Positions 1 to 10,209 of a DNA stretch of 64,000 bases are shown piece after piece (the stretch's first letter is position 1; every line of letters starts with the position of its first letter). This stretch comes from Diprion similis. Taxonomy: Eukaryota > Arthropoda > Insecta > Hymenoptera > Diprionidae. Position numbers and translations under genes: made by a program. The stretch is from assembly GCF_021155765.1 (NCBI RefSeq), contig NC_060108.1:18129025-18193024 (forward strand), read 5' to 3'. The notes beneath the pieces are model-generated. The model was not told the origin of the DNA. It saw nothing but the letters and a program-made list of their open reading frames with translations, and ran no database searches.

Positions 1-2607
1 TGTGGTAAGGAAGAACAAGGTGACACCAAGTATCAAATTGATTAAAACGGCATTGAGGTACCAGCAAGGTCTAGCTATGCTTAAATTTTCCCAAAATATG
101 TCTGATGGTGCTGGAGCATAATTAACTGACCATTTTATAGTCGGAGATAGTCTCAATTGTCTTTTCATAGTTCTAGCTGCACCTGGTGTACCTGAAAAAT
201 TTGAAAATAAGTATTTCTAATGCAAGCTACAAGTTATTTAACCAGAAATTACTCAACCACTGATACAAAAAGCAACTTTCGCGTTGTATAATTTCAGGAT
301 TTCTTTCAACATACCCAATGTAACAAATGCCATTCCTAGTGGCCTAGCTAAAGCTGCTTTTCTTTCCTCATCAACCAACGCAGTTAGCTTGAATTCTTCC
401 AGTGCATAAAACTCTTGGGCATCCACCTGGTGCGTGAAAATATAGTATTACTAAAACCAGATGTATACATTCTCACGTCGAACTTATCCTTGCATCACAT
501 ACCGTATGACAACAGCAACCAAGAACTTCTCCACAAGGATATGGATACATTTTTAAAGGTGGCCGCTGCTTTGCATAATTTTCACAGTACAACCTTGCTT
601 GCTCTGCACAATCTCTTTGAAGGTCTAGTTCCGTGAGCCGCTTGATATCGTGTGCCAGAGTTACATCTTCGACTGTGAGTGTAGGAAATGCTTCTCTATA
701 AATCAGACACTGTTAAATTTTTACTAAAAAAAACTAACAAGGTCCACACAACCATCAAAAGTGAACAATGATAGTAATTCTCATTGGTTCATACTTCTAC
801 CAAAATTCTCTGATAGTAATCTAGTAAAATTTAATAATGAGATTTTGTTTTTTCATCACTACCAGTATTACAATTTGGAGACATATCAGGACAATAATAA
901 TGGAACAATACATTTAGTTATGTATACCTGAAATATTGAGTAAGAGCTTCTACGTTACATTGGTGCTTTGGTATATCTGTAATGAGTAATGTTCTAGCAG
1001 CAAGTTCTCCAGCTGGTCTAGCATCTCGAACCTGTAACGAAAATCATATTTCCATTAAAACCATAGATTATGTCTTCTTGGATTAGAATATTTTTGTTAT
1101 TTTTCAAATAGATCAGTTTTGAAAAGAGGAGTATATTATTACCTGTTTCATGAAACGTCTCATTATAATACTTCCGATTGGAAGATAAGACAAAATTAGG
1201 AGACTATGGACCCAAACCCAGTCGGAAGTAGGATCAATATTAGACAGAGTCGTGTGACCAAATCTTGTCCCATTGCCTTGCAAATTCCCGTGAAAATTAA
1301 TTGGTAAAGCGATGCAAAGAGCAGCTGCTGTCATTAATGCTGTCAACAGTATCAAATACCGCTCAAATGAAACGTAAAGCAAGCCATCTGGGCCTGCACG
1401 TCTCAGTAACTCTTCATCTCTGAAAATCAGTAGAAGTAAATACAAATGGAATTGTTGATCTTCCATATTAAGGAATCTCTCCCTTTAGACCCACTCTTTA
1501 GATCCAATTTGTTCAATTTCAAGATAAAACATTATATTCGTATTCTATTGATAATTTATAGTTTTGTCGTATTCGTTATACTAACGTTATTCTAAACGCA
1601 GTGACGATCCATGATAGGAATCCCCTGTCCACGTGAGCTAGTTGGAAATTAACGGAAGCCTCGACACCCACAACATCAATTTCTCTACCATCATTATCCC
1701 CATAAAATAATTCAGTCCATCTATTATCGGATTTTTGTAATAAGGCAAGTCTCCCATAGTTCCATGCTCTTTTCCGCAGTAATCCAAATATCAGTACTAA
1801 TATCTGAAGAAAAAAAAGGAAAGTTTTATTTGCTATCAAGTAACAAAGAAAATGGTACAATTGATGTATATTACAATGAAAAAAAGGTTTAAAACATAAC
1901 AAAAAATAAAAAAAGGATAACCATATTTTACCAAGAAACCAATAGTATTCAACAATAAATTTTCTGGGATTCCGGAGTAGACATCTGTAATAATCGTTGC
2001 ATTGTGTCTTGGGAAAGGGATGCAGGTGTCTGGAGACGGAGAATCCCATCCAAGCGAGCTAGAAAAAGTATGATTACAAGATCTCACTTTCTTCTAGAAT
2101 GATGTATATATATATATGTATCTTACTAATGCGAATAGTAATCTGTTGTACACGCCATACTAACTATAAAAAAATAGCAAATTACATATGATAGTGAGCA
2201 ACTATCTAGTGATTAGTCATACTGTATGTTCTGATTATTATTGTTATCAATATATTGGCTAACCCAATATCACTTTATTAGTATAATTCTATTTCCTCTA
2301 GAAACGTTGAAAAAAACTGTATTATACATATCTAGGTGAAAATAAAATAAAAAAAGATAATGAATCAAACAACAATATATTATAGTTGGTCAGTGAAAGG
2401 ATGAGTTTACTTTCACAAATTTTGTGTAACATCCGAACTTCGTATCTAAGTGCGACAGAAATTCAATGACTCAATTATTCTGTAGGATCGAGGAAATGCT
2501 TGGTGAAATAATTCAACCCGCAAAAAAACAAAACAAGATATTATAAGAAACTAGTTATATTCGCAGGGTTCTTCAATTGTCACTCACGTATTGTCATTAT
2601 CATCCAT
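1..2607 (-). CDS. TMEM63: TMEM63-like (OSCA/TMEM63) mechanosensitive cation channel, 3' end off window
   Basis: Eight coding exons on the minus strand: 2588-2607 (ATG at 2607), 1932-2058, 1586-1803, 1143-1419, 928-1031, 503-695, 315-426 and 1-191. All junctions are GT-AG and the phases fit, giving about 414 residues before the left edge. The predicted N-terminus has an N-glycosylation sequon (HNAT) and SGIPENLLLN, then a first membrane segment near residues 42-62. Two further segments lie near 127-150 and 180-200. A cytosolic RRM-like region opens with RTLLITDIPKHQCN and contains ARLYCENYAKQ and a GCCC cluster. DIFWENLS precedes the next membrane helix at the edge. These are landmarks of the OSCA/TMEM63 family, osmotic- and stretch-gated cation channels of plasma or lysosomal membranes. 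The pore helices lie outside the window. The family call is firm; the exact paralogue is not. Confidence 0.93.
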
Positions 2608-2839
2608 GATTCTAGGCTGAGAGTGACGTGTTTTTAATTTTGATAGATCACCAAAAACATATTTCAGCAAACATCTGTCAATTTGACAGCTTCGTAATTA
2701 ATTTCGCACTGGACTGTTATGCTAACCTAACCTTCCCCCACGTTCACCACTGACAGGAAGTAATAATAGAAGTAATATTAAAGAGTCTAGGATTACCTCC
2801 TGACCACTGATCACTAACTCTATGCTGCCCGTGCTGCTC
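2608..2839. promoter_or_regulatory. Probable 5' UTR/promoter side of the TMEM63 gene
   Basis: This non-coding stretch lies directly upstream of the TMEM63 start codon. No TATA box or initiator stands out. It is assigned only by position. Confidence 0.3.
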
Positions 2840-2992
2840 TCTGATTTTACTAGTAGAAGCCTAGAGCGCTTAGACTAGATTTCAAGGTGCTTGGTCGGTA
2901 AGTACTGCATGTCACTAACCGACCAATACTCTACTGTATCTAGTATCAGGTAAGCACTGAATGAAACAGAATACTTCTATGGAAATCAGTAA
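2840..2992. repeat. Imperfect inverted repeat (long hairpin)
   Basis: The two arms meet around 2910-2917. The core is TTGGTCGGTAAGT pairing with ACTAACCGACCAA (12 of 13) across a loop of about 10 bases. Pairing continues outward with mismatches: CTAGAT with ATCTAG, GCTTA with TAAGC, TAGAAG with CTTCTA, and GATTT with AAATC. It could be a foldback or MITE remnant or a transcribed hairpin. I see no coding potential. Confidence 0.5.
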
Positions 2993-3164
2993 TCGAAATG
3001 GTTAAAAGTCTCGAAACTGAACAAATACAAATATCCTCTGCATCCGTGATGTTAAATACAGCAGAGTTTGGTCACCGAACTGTAATACAAGTGGAACTCT
3101 CATTGCATGGCTCAGCATTTGGCTGGCTTTAGTCAGTCTTTAATCTTCAGTCAACGCCGAAAGC

Positions 3165-3455
3165 GATAGCTCGGAGATGAAGTGCCGTCTCTCTCGCACT
3201 GGTACAGTCTTTCAAAAAGCTTACGCCTATTACCCGCGACACAGTTTAAACGAAGTTTAAGTTTTTCTGTATGGTTTGGAGATCATTCGAAGATAGGCTG
3301 AACTTAGTTTAAACTTCGATTAAGGTTGGAGGAATCGGGCTAAATCAACTGCGTGAATAACTAACATAACATTTTTGCTTAGACTGTCCACGCAGTAGCT
3401 AGTAGAAAGAGACAGCACTTCACCTCCGAGTAGTTCCGAGTGGCTCCGAGCTATC
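3165..3455. repeat. Degenerate inverted repeat in the TMEM63/MCPH1 intergenic region
   Basis: The left arm from about 3165 (GATAGCTCGGAG, then TGAAGTGCCGTCTCTCTC) reappears reversed near 3400-3455 (GATAGCTCGGAG, TGAAGTGCTGTCTCTTTC read on the minus strand). The right arm has an extra block of about 18 bases between the two matches. Inner arms also match: GTTTAAACGAAGTTTAA near 3245-3260 against CGAAGTTTAAACTAAG on the minus strand near 3303-3320. This is most simply an old, diverged foldback element or MITE. Confidence 0.5.
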
Positions 3456-4272
3456 AATCCGGACCGAAATCCCACCACGGCAGTTATCAGTGGAAAATGC
3501 GCCGTCAGTTGGGACGAATCGGCTGATTCGGTGCTGCACGTGTTGTGAATTTCCCGCAAGATCTCTATACCTCTACATGGATCGCAGGGCTAGGGACTTC
3601 AATGGTTGACTTGTGGCTCTGGTAAGTTTTTATGATTTTTCATTTATTTTCACTCTCACTCCGAAAACGGATTTGACAGTACAGAAGATTGTTGAATTTA
3701 ATCAATGTTCATCAAAAAGAAGTAAATTATTCTTAATTATACCCCATTGTACATACATATATATTTACGAAGCGATAAATATTTTTCGCGATCATTTATA
3801 AGATCTAATTGAATGATTTGCTAATAAACTGCGCCTGTCAAAGTCATTAAGAACGACTTTCATCTAGAGTATATAAATAAATATATAAATATTAGCTATG
3901 TCAAATATACAAATGTACAAAATGTCACGGGAACGTAAATGATCCCGGATATTTTACATGAAAATTTAACTCAGTCGTTTAAAAGTAAATACCTATTTTA
4001 TAATAATATACATACATATAAAGTATGTAAATCTCTACATTTTTTCATTGATTCTTCCCTACGTATTATACCTCCGTTAAGTATAAATTTCTCAATTTCA
4101 GAGATTTTTGCAATCAAATGTAGATTTGCAACAAGTTCTACTTGCAAGAATATGTATACAAGATGACTCAGGACTATCGTAAAAAACGTGTCATTCGCAA
4201 ATTTTCACGAGGAACATATTGGTAGTCTATGGGGCGATAATCCTGAGTTATCCTATATACTTCAGAACTAAA
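3456..4272. other. Intergenic, no gene seen
   Basis: The stretch is AT-rich beyond about 3620. Short open frames here lack family resemblance or convincing splice context. The left part (to about 3600) is more GC-rich and could hold an untranslated TMEM63 exon or promoter. The right part should contain the MCPH1 3' UTR, read on the minus strand. No clear poly(A) signal was assigned. Confidence 0.4.
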
Positions 4273-7034
4273 TTATCGAGGTGGCCTTTTCTTCGAATAA
4301 AGTTCTAAAGGTTGAATTTCTCCACGTGTTATTGAGTCTAAAATCCAAGCTTCTTTTAGTCCTCCACGGCCAACAATTATCTTAGATTCTTCTGGTTTCC
4401 TGGTAATTCGACCACTTGCCATGCAAACCAGTTCTTCTAAAATTGAAGCTGGAGTAGACGTCTTATCTTTAATATGTATCAGCCCGCATGTAAGAAATAT
4501 TTCCGACACATATGCTGTACGAAGTAGTTGCTTTTCCTTGCGGTTTTCCTACAAAAACCGACATATGCAAACAGGAGACTTTGTTATAAATTTATTGGAT
4601 TCTTTGAAACTCACTTGTACGGCTTCAGAAAAATTGACCATCTCGTATTTTTCTGCATCCACCCATTCCTTAGCCTCGCGTGCCTTTGTAATCCAATCAT
4701 AACTCACTAGCCAACAACCCCTGAGTAGTCCACGAAGCAAATTTACAGTACGTGTGCCATTGCTAATAACATGTGTGGTATGGCGAGTCACAATTTTTTG
4801 TAGTCTGGCTGATCTCAGCATTGTAATGGTATTTTGTACCAATAATTTTTGCCTAGATTGTTATGAAAAAATGTTTGAAAAACTTTTATGAAAGAAACTT
4901 AAAAACAAAACAAAAAAACAATAAGACACTTACTCTATCGATAATCCAGTCGCTACTATTATTATTTTTGGTCTTTGCTTTTTGTTTGTGTTTTGAGTAA
5001 GCTGGTTTTTTGGTTGAAAATCGGCTAGAGACGTTCTTCCCATGGCTGAGCTGATACTGTCGCAGCTTTCATTGAGAGTATGAGCATTTTCATTCATTTG
5101 TTTCCATAGATCAATATCTGCCATCTTATTAATCACGATTTTTTTTGCCTTTAGTTTTCTGATCCTTTTTACTTTCTCTGGTATTGGTTCAATTTCTTCG
5201 GTATTGTCGTCAGCCAAAGCTATCAGCTTCTTATTAGGACCCTTAGTTTTGGGAATTTTTTTAGCCGTTTTATTACGTGTTTTGACCCGTCTTTTAGAAA
5301 CCAACGGAATTTCCGGCACTATTTGAGTTGACACTGGCGACAAGTCTACCATTTCAGATATATTCAATCTCAATAATTTTTTCTTCCCTTTCCCAACTGG
5401 TTTTTTAGACAAACCACGAATTACATTGGGTTGATCAACTCTTGGGTGAAGGCTGCTATGATGTAGACTCTCTAATGATCTATAATAGCAATATAAAATT
5501 ACGTAAATGATTTACTTTTATGTCAATTGCTTTAAGACAATTTGACACAATTCGTAGATGACATATTGTGTTATGGATGAAAAATTGAAATTGAATGTTA
5601 AAAAACACAATTTACATGAGAGTAACTTACAAAGTATCCGATGACCTGCTGTCATTCCTAGCATCTGAATTCAACAAGTCTGTTCGCATATTACGAATAG
5701 GTTTTCTGCTCCAAGTTGTATTTTCCTTATCGTTTGTCTGAGGAGTATTTGTCGCTCTGTTTATTTCATTTAGTTTTACTGAAATAGTAGCATGGTTTTG
5801 CTCGTTGCAAGATTTATTATTTTGTGGTATACTATCAAGAAAAGACGCGTTGTGTGGAAAATCAAATTCTCTTGAAGATTCCAAATTGTTAACAGTCTCT
5901 TCGTTAGCTATTTGTTCATTATAGTCATTTGACAAATTGTCATGTTCAATTAAAGCGGTAGTAATTATTAAAGAATTTGTAGGATCACTGTCCTCTGAAG
6001 ATTGTGAGTTATCATCAGTGCCATTTACTTGATCATGAATAACGGATTGATTTTTGCTAATGTTTATGGGGTCACAAAGACTTGCATTTGGCACTGAGCT
6101 GAACCTAGAGTCTAACGACGTATTTACATTCAGTGAGGTGCGTACTGTATGAATACTGACATCTTGTTCTTCAGAGTCTAAAATAACTCTGGTATCTACT
6201 CTCTTTTCTACATATATTAATGGATCTGTATCTGGAATAAAAAATGAGGCATTGTCACTTTTGTTTGTATCACGATGTGAGTTTGGCGTGATATCAGATC
6301 TCTGTTGGTTGGAATTCAAAATTGATTGTCCTTGGACAGACGTGATGTCCATTGGAGTCTCCATAACTGTGGTCCCAGAAGAGGCAAAGATTTCACCCTG
6401 GAAATTCAAAATAAAACTTATGATACCTTTGTTTGGGCTGTATCCATTTCATGTCTAAGCGCAAACTACAAAACCGTTGCCAGAACTTTACACAAAATAT
6501 GGATCTTACTTGAAGGGGAAAACAAACTGGCTTAAGAGCATTGGAGTGCCTGGTATTTACTGACGGCGAAAACATTTCTTGCAAATTATTAGGACCAAGC
6601 CCCATTCCATGTCTACCTGTTACAGGTGTGCTAGTTAGCCTAACGAAGGAAGGTCTGATTCCATACATCTTTGCTTTATTTGACAATCTGCTACTTTCGT
6701 TGGTAATTTTATTTTCAACATTTTCACCAGTAACTCCTTCCGTAGAGTCATTATTATTATCACCACTTTCATTTATACACCGTAGCTTGGAGCTGGATCT
6801 CTTAAACGTGTGGTTTTGGGCTAGCGATCTTCTTGAGGTAGCTTGGAACCTCGATGGGCTTTTCACAACGATAGTATTATTCACATTGTCTGAATTCACG
6901 CTATTTTCGTGAGGCGATAAACTTGGGTCTGAAACGTAGCTTAAGTTCACATTCAGTGAAGTACGTCGATTGTTGTAGGTTTTTTGAATACTCGAAATTC
7001 TTAACCTTCTCGGAGTTTTTCGCCTTGGACTCAT
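4273..7034 (-). CDS. MCPH1: Microcephalin-like protein with C-terminal tandem BRCT domains
   Basis: Five coding exons: 6510-7034 (ATG at 7034), 5631-6397, 4934-5479, 4615-4852 and 4273-4548 (TAA at 4275-4273). GT-AG junctions and phases agree, giving 783 residues. Residues 1 to about 590 are low-complexity, rich in S, N, T, K and E, with basic patches. From about 600 to 690 lies a BRCT domain (KIIIVATGLSIEQ, then THVISNGTRTVNLLRG and GCWLVSYDWI). A second follows at about 700-783 (YVSEIF, ELVCMASGRITRKPEES, WILDSITRGEIQPLELY). NLLRG followed by GCWLVSYDW is typical of microcephalin's paired C-terminal BRCTs, which bind phospho-proteins such as gamma-H2AX; the family restrains condensin II and premature chromosome condensation. 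The N-terminal BRCT of vertebrate MCPH1 is absent from this model. The gene starts 541 bp from a divergent neighbour. Confidence 0.88.
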
Positions 7035-7575
7035 AACGGTGACGATTACTACACAATGTCATGAAAATTAACTTTTAATATTAAAGATTCCTAAGTAAAT
7101 ATTGACCTCGAAAATAACAGCATTTGATATTTGTTTTTGTTGCTGTCCAGCCTTTTTATTTACTTCGTGAGGTCAGCGAACACTTCTTTTTTTTTTTTTT
7201 TTGATAACTCGACGGGCAGCAAAATGCTGCAGCCGGGGTCTTGGCCAATAGGAATGCCGAAAAAGCAGAAAAGTGCCACCTGGTGCGTGCAGTCTGTGCT
7301 GCACGTCAAAATCTAGTGATCTAGACCACGAAGCAGTAATAATCTAGATTCACAAGTGCTCACAAAAGTCACAAGTAAAAACTAAGTAAAACTGCAGTAA
7401 CACTCGGTAACAAAAAATTTATTGCATATTTTCAAACTACGAACTTCCCAAGGGATTATAAATAACCTAAAAATTAGTTGACCAGTATCGTTGACTGAAG
7501 TCTGTCAACGCCAGTATTGTTAAAACATGTGAAGAAAGTTAATTGATTGTATAAAAAGAAAATTGATAGCTGAAT
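7035..7575. promoter_or_regulatory. Shared divergent promoter region, MCPH1 / C19orf25-like gene
   Basis: This is the 541-bp gap between two head-to-head start codons. It includes a run of about 18 T (near 7185-7202) and a moderately GC-rich patch (about 7205-7310). A bidirectional promoter is inferred from layout alone. Confidence 0.4.
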
Positions 7576-8063
7576 ATGTTTGGAAATAAAAAAAATAATT
7601 TACCGCCGAGGCCTCATCCGCTATTACCTGAACAGGTATTGGAAGATATTCTCAATGCGAATAAAGATGATGTGGTTTTCATATTCAATAACAAGGGTAC
7701 GTAGATCAAGTATCAATAATAATTTACTGGATTACTAATTATAACTTCTCATGTCTAATTTAATATTTTATTTATTCAAAGTCGATATAATCAGCTAAAG
7801 AAATTTGAGAAAATTCATACCTTTAACTTGTATTATTTATAGAGGAATCCGGTGGTGAAAATTTGCATTATCCGATGAATACGAATGATGCAGAATCTGT
7901 GTATGCAAGGTTGAAAATATATTTAAATGTTAAAGAAAGTTTAAAAAAGTTAAGTGGCGCATTGTCGATGAAAAATGAGTCATTGCAAAGTGCCAATGTA
8001 GAGATGCAAAGGATGGCTGAGGGTATAAGGAAACAAGCTCAAGATGCCCTTGTTAAACAGTAA
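7576..8063 (+). CDS. UPF0449 / C19orf25-like small coiled-coil protein
   Basis: Two exons, 7576-7696 and 7843-8063. The donor is G|GTACGT and the acceptor TTATAG; the phase-1 junction yields a 113-residue protein. The N-terminus reads LPPRPHPLLPEQVLEDIL followed by DDVVF, resembling the conserved start of UPF0449 proteins (P-R-P-x-P then EQxLEDV). The C-terminal half (YARLKIYLNVKESLKKLSGAL to the end) is a predicted amphipathic coiled coil, again as in that family, as is the length. No enzymatic residues are seen and the family's function is unknown. The gene shares a promoter region with MCPH1. The assignment rests on remembered family features, so it is moderate. Confidence 0.7.
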
Positions 8064-10209
8064 CAATGATGATTGTTTATAATGTGTAATCACAATATGC
8101 ATAAGTATAATCAACAAATGTAATTTTCAATATCTAGCTAAAAAGTAATATACTTATAAATTGTTTTACGTACTATGTATCCTAATTTACTTTAATTCAA
8201 TGTAATGATAAACATATTTCGTTATAAACTACAGATGATATGTTAATAACTCGATATTGTTAACTTATTTTAATACACTTACTCGGGGATTCGAGGACAC
8301 TAAGCGTAATCTAAATTTAGTAATGGTAAAAACTCTTTCACTGTAAAGTATGAACAAGTTTATAAAAATTGGACAGCTATTTTGTAAAGGAATCACCTAA
8401 TGTCCCTTTATGAATCATGATTCAAAATTTATTTGAAACATAAAAAAATTAGACATCACATTCAAAGTATCTGAAATCGAGGTGTGAAACTTTTCTCCTT
8501 CAAATACAATTTTTTTTCATTCCATTACTATTAAGTTTGTCAAAAACCAATTTACTGTCTCAAAGACTTTTGTTAACTCTAGCCCCTTTAAACTACGGTA
8601 TATGGACGTTCAACATCGAGATACGCATATAGGTACACACTTAAAAGAAGGTAAATATACTCTTGAGATTCTAAATTGTAATATTCGTTTGCGATATGTC
8701 ATATGGAATGTGCGTAATGTGCTGTTTTGTAACGTGATTTAAAATTTTTTTTATTATTACAGTCCACTTACAAAAATTAAATTCAAATTTTACCAACAGA
8801 TTTTGGGTATCTGCAAGTTGTAGTATGTCAGGAATTAAAATATTCCCACGGGACACAACAGTACTACTTATTTATCACGTGTAAATATTTGATTAAATTC
8901 ACATAAATATTTCCAAGTCATCGTTCATAGCTACAAAGTTCCCTTACCACGAGGTTTAGAAAGGTTTATTCACCCTGTATAAAAGGCACAATTTTACTTT
9001 AAACATAATTTATGCTACATCACAATATTCATCTGTGATAATTAAATTCTTCAAATGAGTTTTTTTTAAACTCACAAATTACTACTTCTTTGAACTTATC
9101 GAGAATTATAAGAATAAAAATAAAAAATACTTTGTAGACTGCAAAGATCCTTACTGAAGAATGTGTTAACATCATCATTAGCAATAGCTCAAATAGTAAT
9201 TCAATAGTTACTCTCTACCTGCAAAGATTACATCTTCAGTGCATATTACCATATTAATTTCAGCCACACAGTATAACAAGTTTTTGCCGAAAACTTCCAA
9301 TTTCTCATTTGCAAAATCATCTTAGCTGAAGCCTAGTGTACAGTATGCATAAGTGTCTGTTTACTTATTTTTGTCGATCAGCAAAGAAAAAACATGTACT
9401 CACAATATACTGCGAATATTAGACTTGGAATGTTGTACAATAAGATAATCAAAGTGCACTTGAATCTGATTCCTGTTGTCAAGTTGTTCGGAAGACAAGA
9501 CGCTCAACAGATTTAAAGCCACTTTTGAAAAGTACCATTCATGAATCTTCAAACTTACATGGAAAACTTGAAAATATGGATAAAAGTTTGAATCAATGGA
9601 TTAATGCCTGTACACAGTAGTTATACATAGAATATTAAAATACCACTTGGGAGTAGATTTGTTTGCAAAATTCGGAAGCAGATCGTGATTAGTGAATTTC
9701 AAAAGTGGATTCTTTGATTGAGAAATATTTGCACATACAGAGTTGCAATATTTATATATTTTTATACATCTGAGGTTTGTTGAAATCCAAATGTGAAGAT
9801 ATTTCACATTGGAGAATTATAAAGCAATAGATATATATTTGAGAATGCTAGTATAATTTTTTGCAAACTAATAAATAGGCACTTTTCAGTCACATTGTAT
9901 ATATCGATACATTCTCGACCCGTCAAAATCTATTTATTCTTATCCAAACTTCGTATCAAAGGCACAATATTCTTCCAAGAGAATACTATTATGTTTTGCT
10001 TGAACTCAGGTGCCTTTACAAAGTTCTCGCATTACATAATAATTCTACGATAAATAATGGATTGATTCATCAGAACATGAAATTATTTTGTAAAATGAGT
10101 TGCCAAGCACTCAGTATTCATTAGTTGGATTTAAAAAAAAATTGAGTTGACTGAAAAAATAAGTTGCAAGAATTTTGTGCATCAAGTTTTAATTGTAAGA
10201 CAATTAGTA
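8064..10209. other. AT-rich non-coding stretch (3' UTRs and intergenic)
   Basis: No coding exon is recognised. It lies between two converging genes, so it should hold the 3' UTR of the C19orf25-like gene and that of the TMEM268-like gene. A possible minus-strand AATAAA (TTTATT on plus) is near 9933-9938, about 270 bases beyond the TMEM268-like stop codon. Nothing else stands out. Confidence 0.4.

Noticed and set aside
3320-3559. 79-residue minus-strand ORF
   Set aside because: It lies across the degenerate inverted repeat, has no family resemblance, and no convincing splice context.
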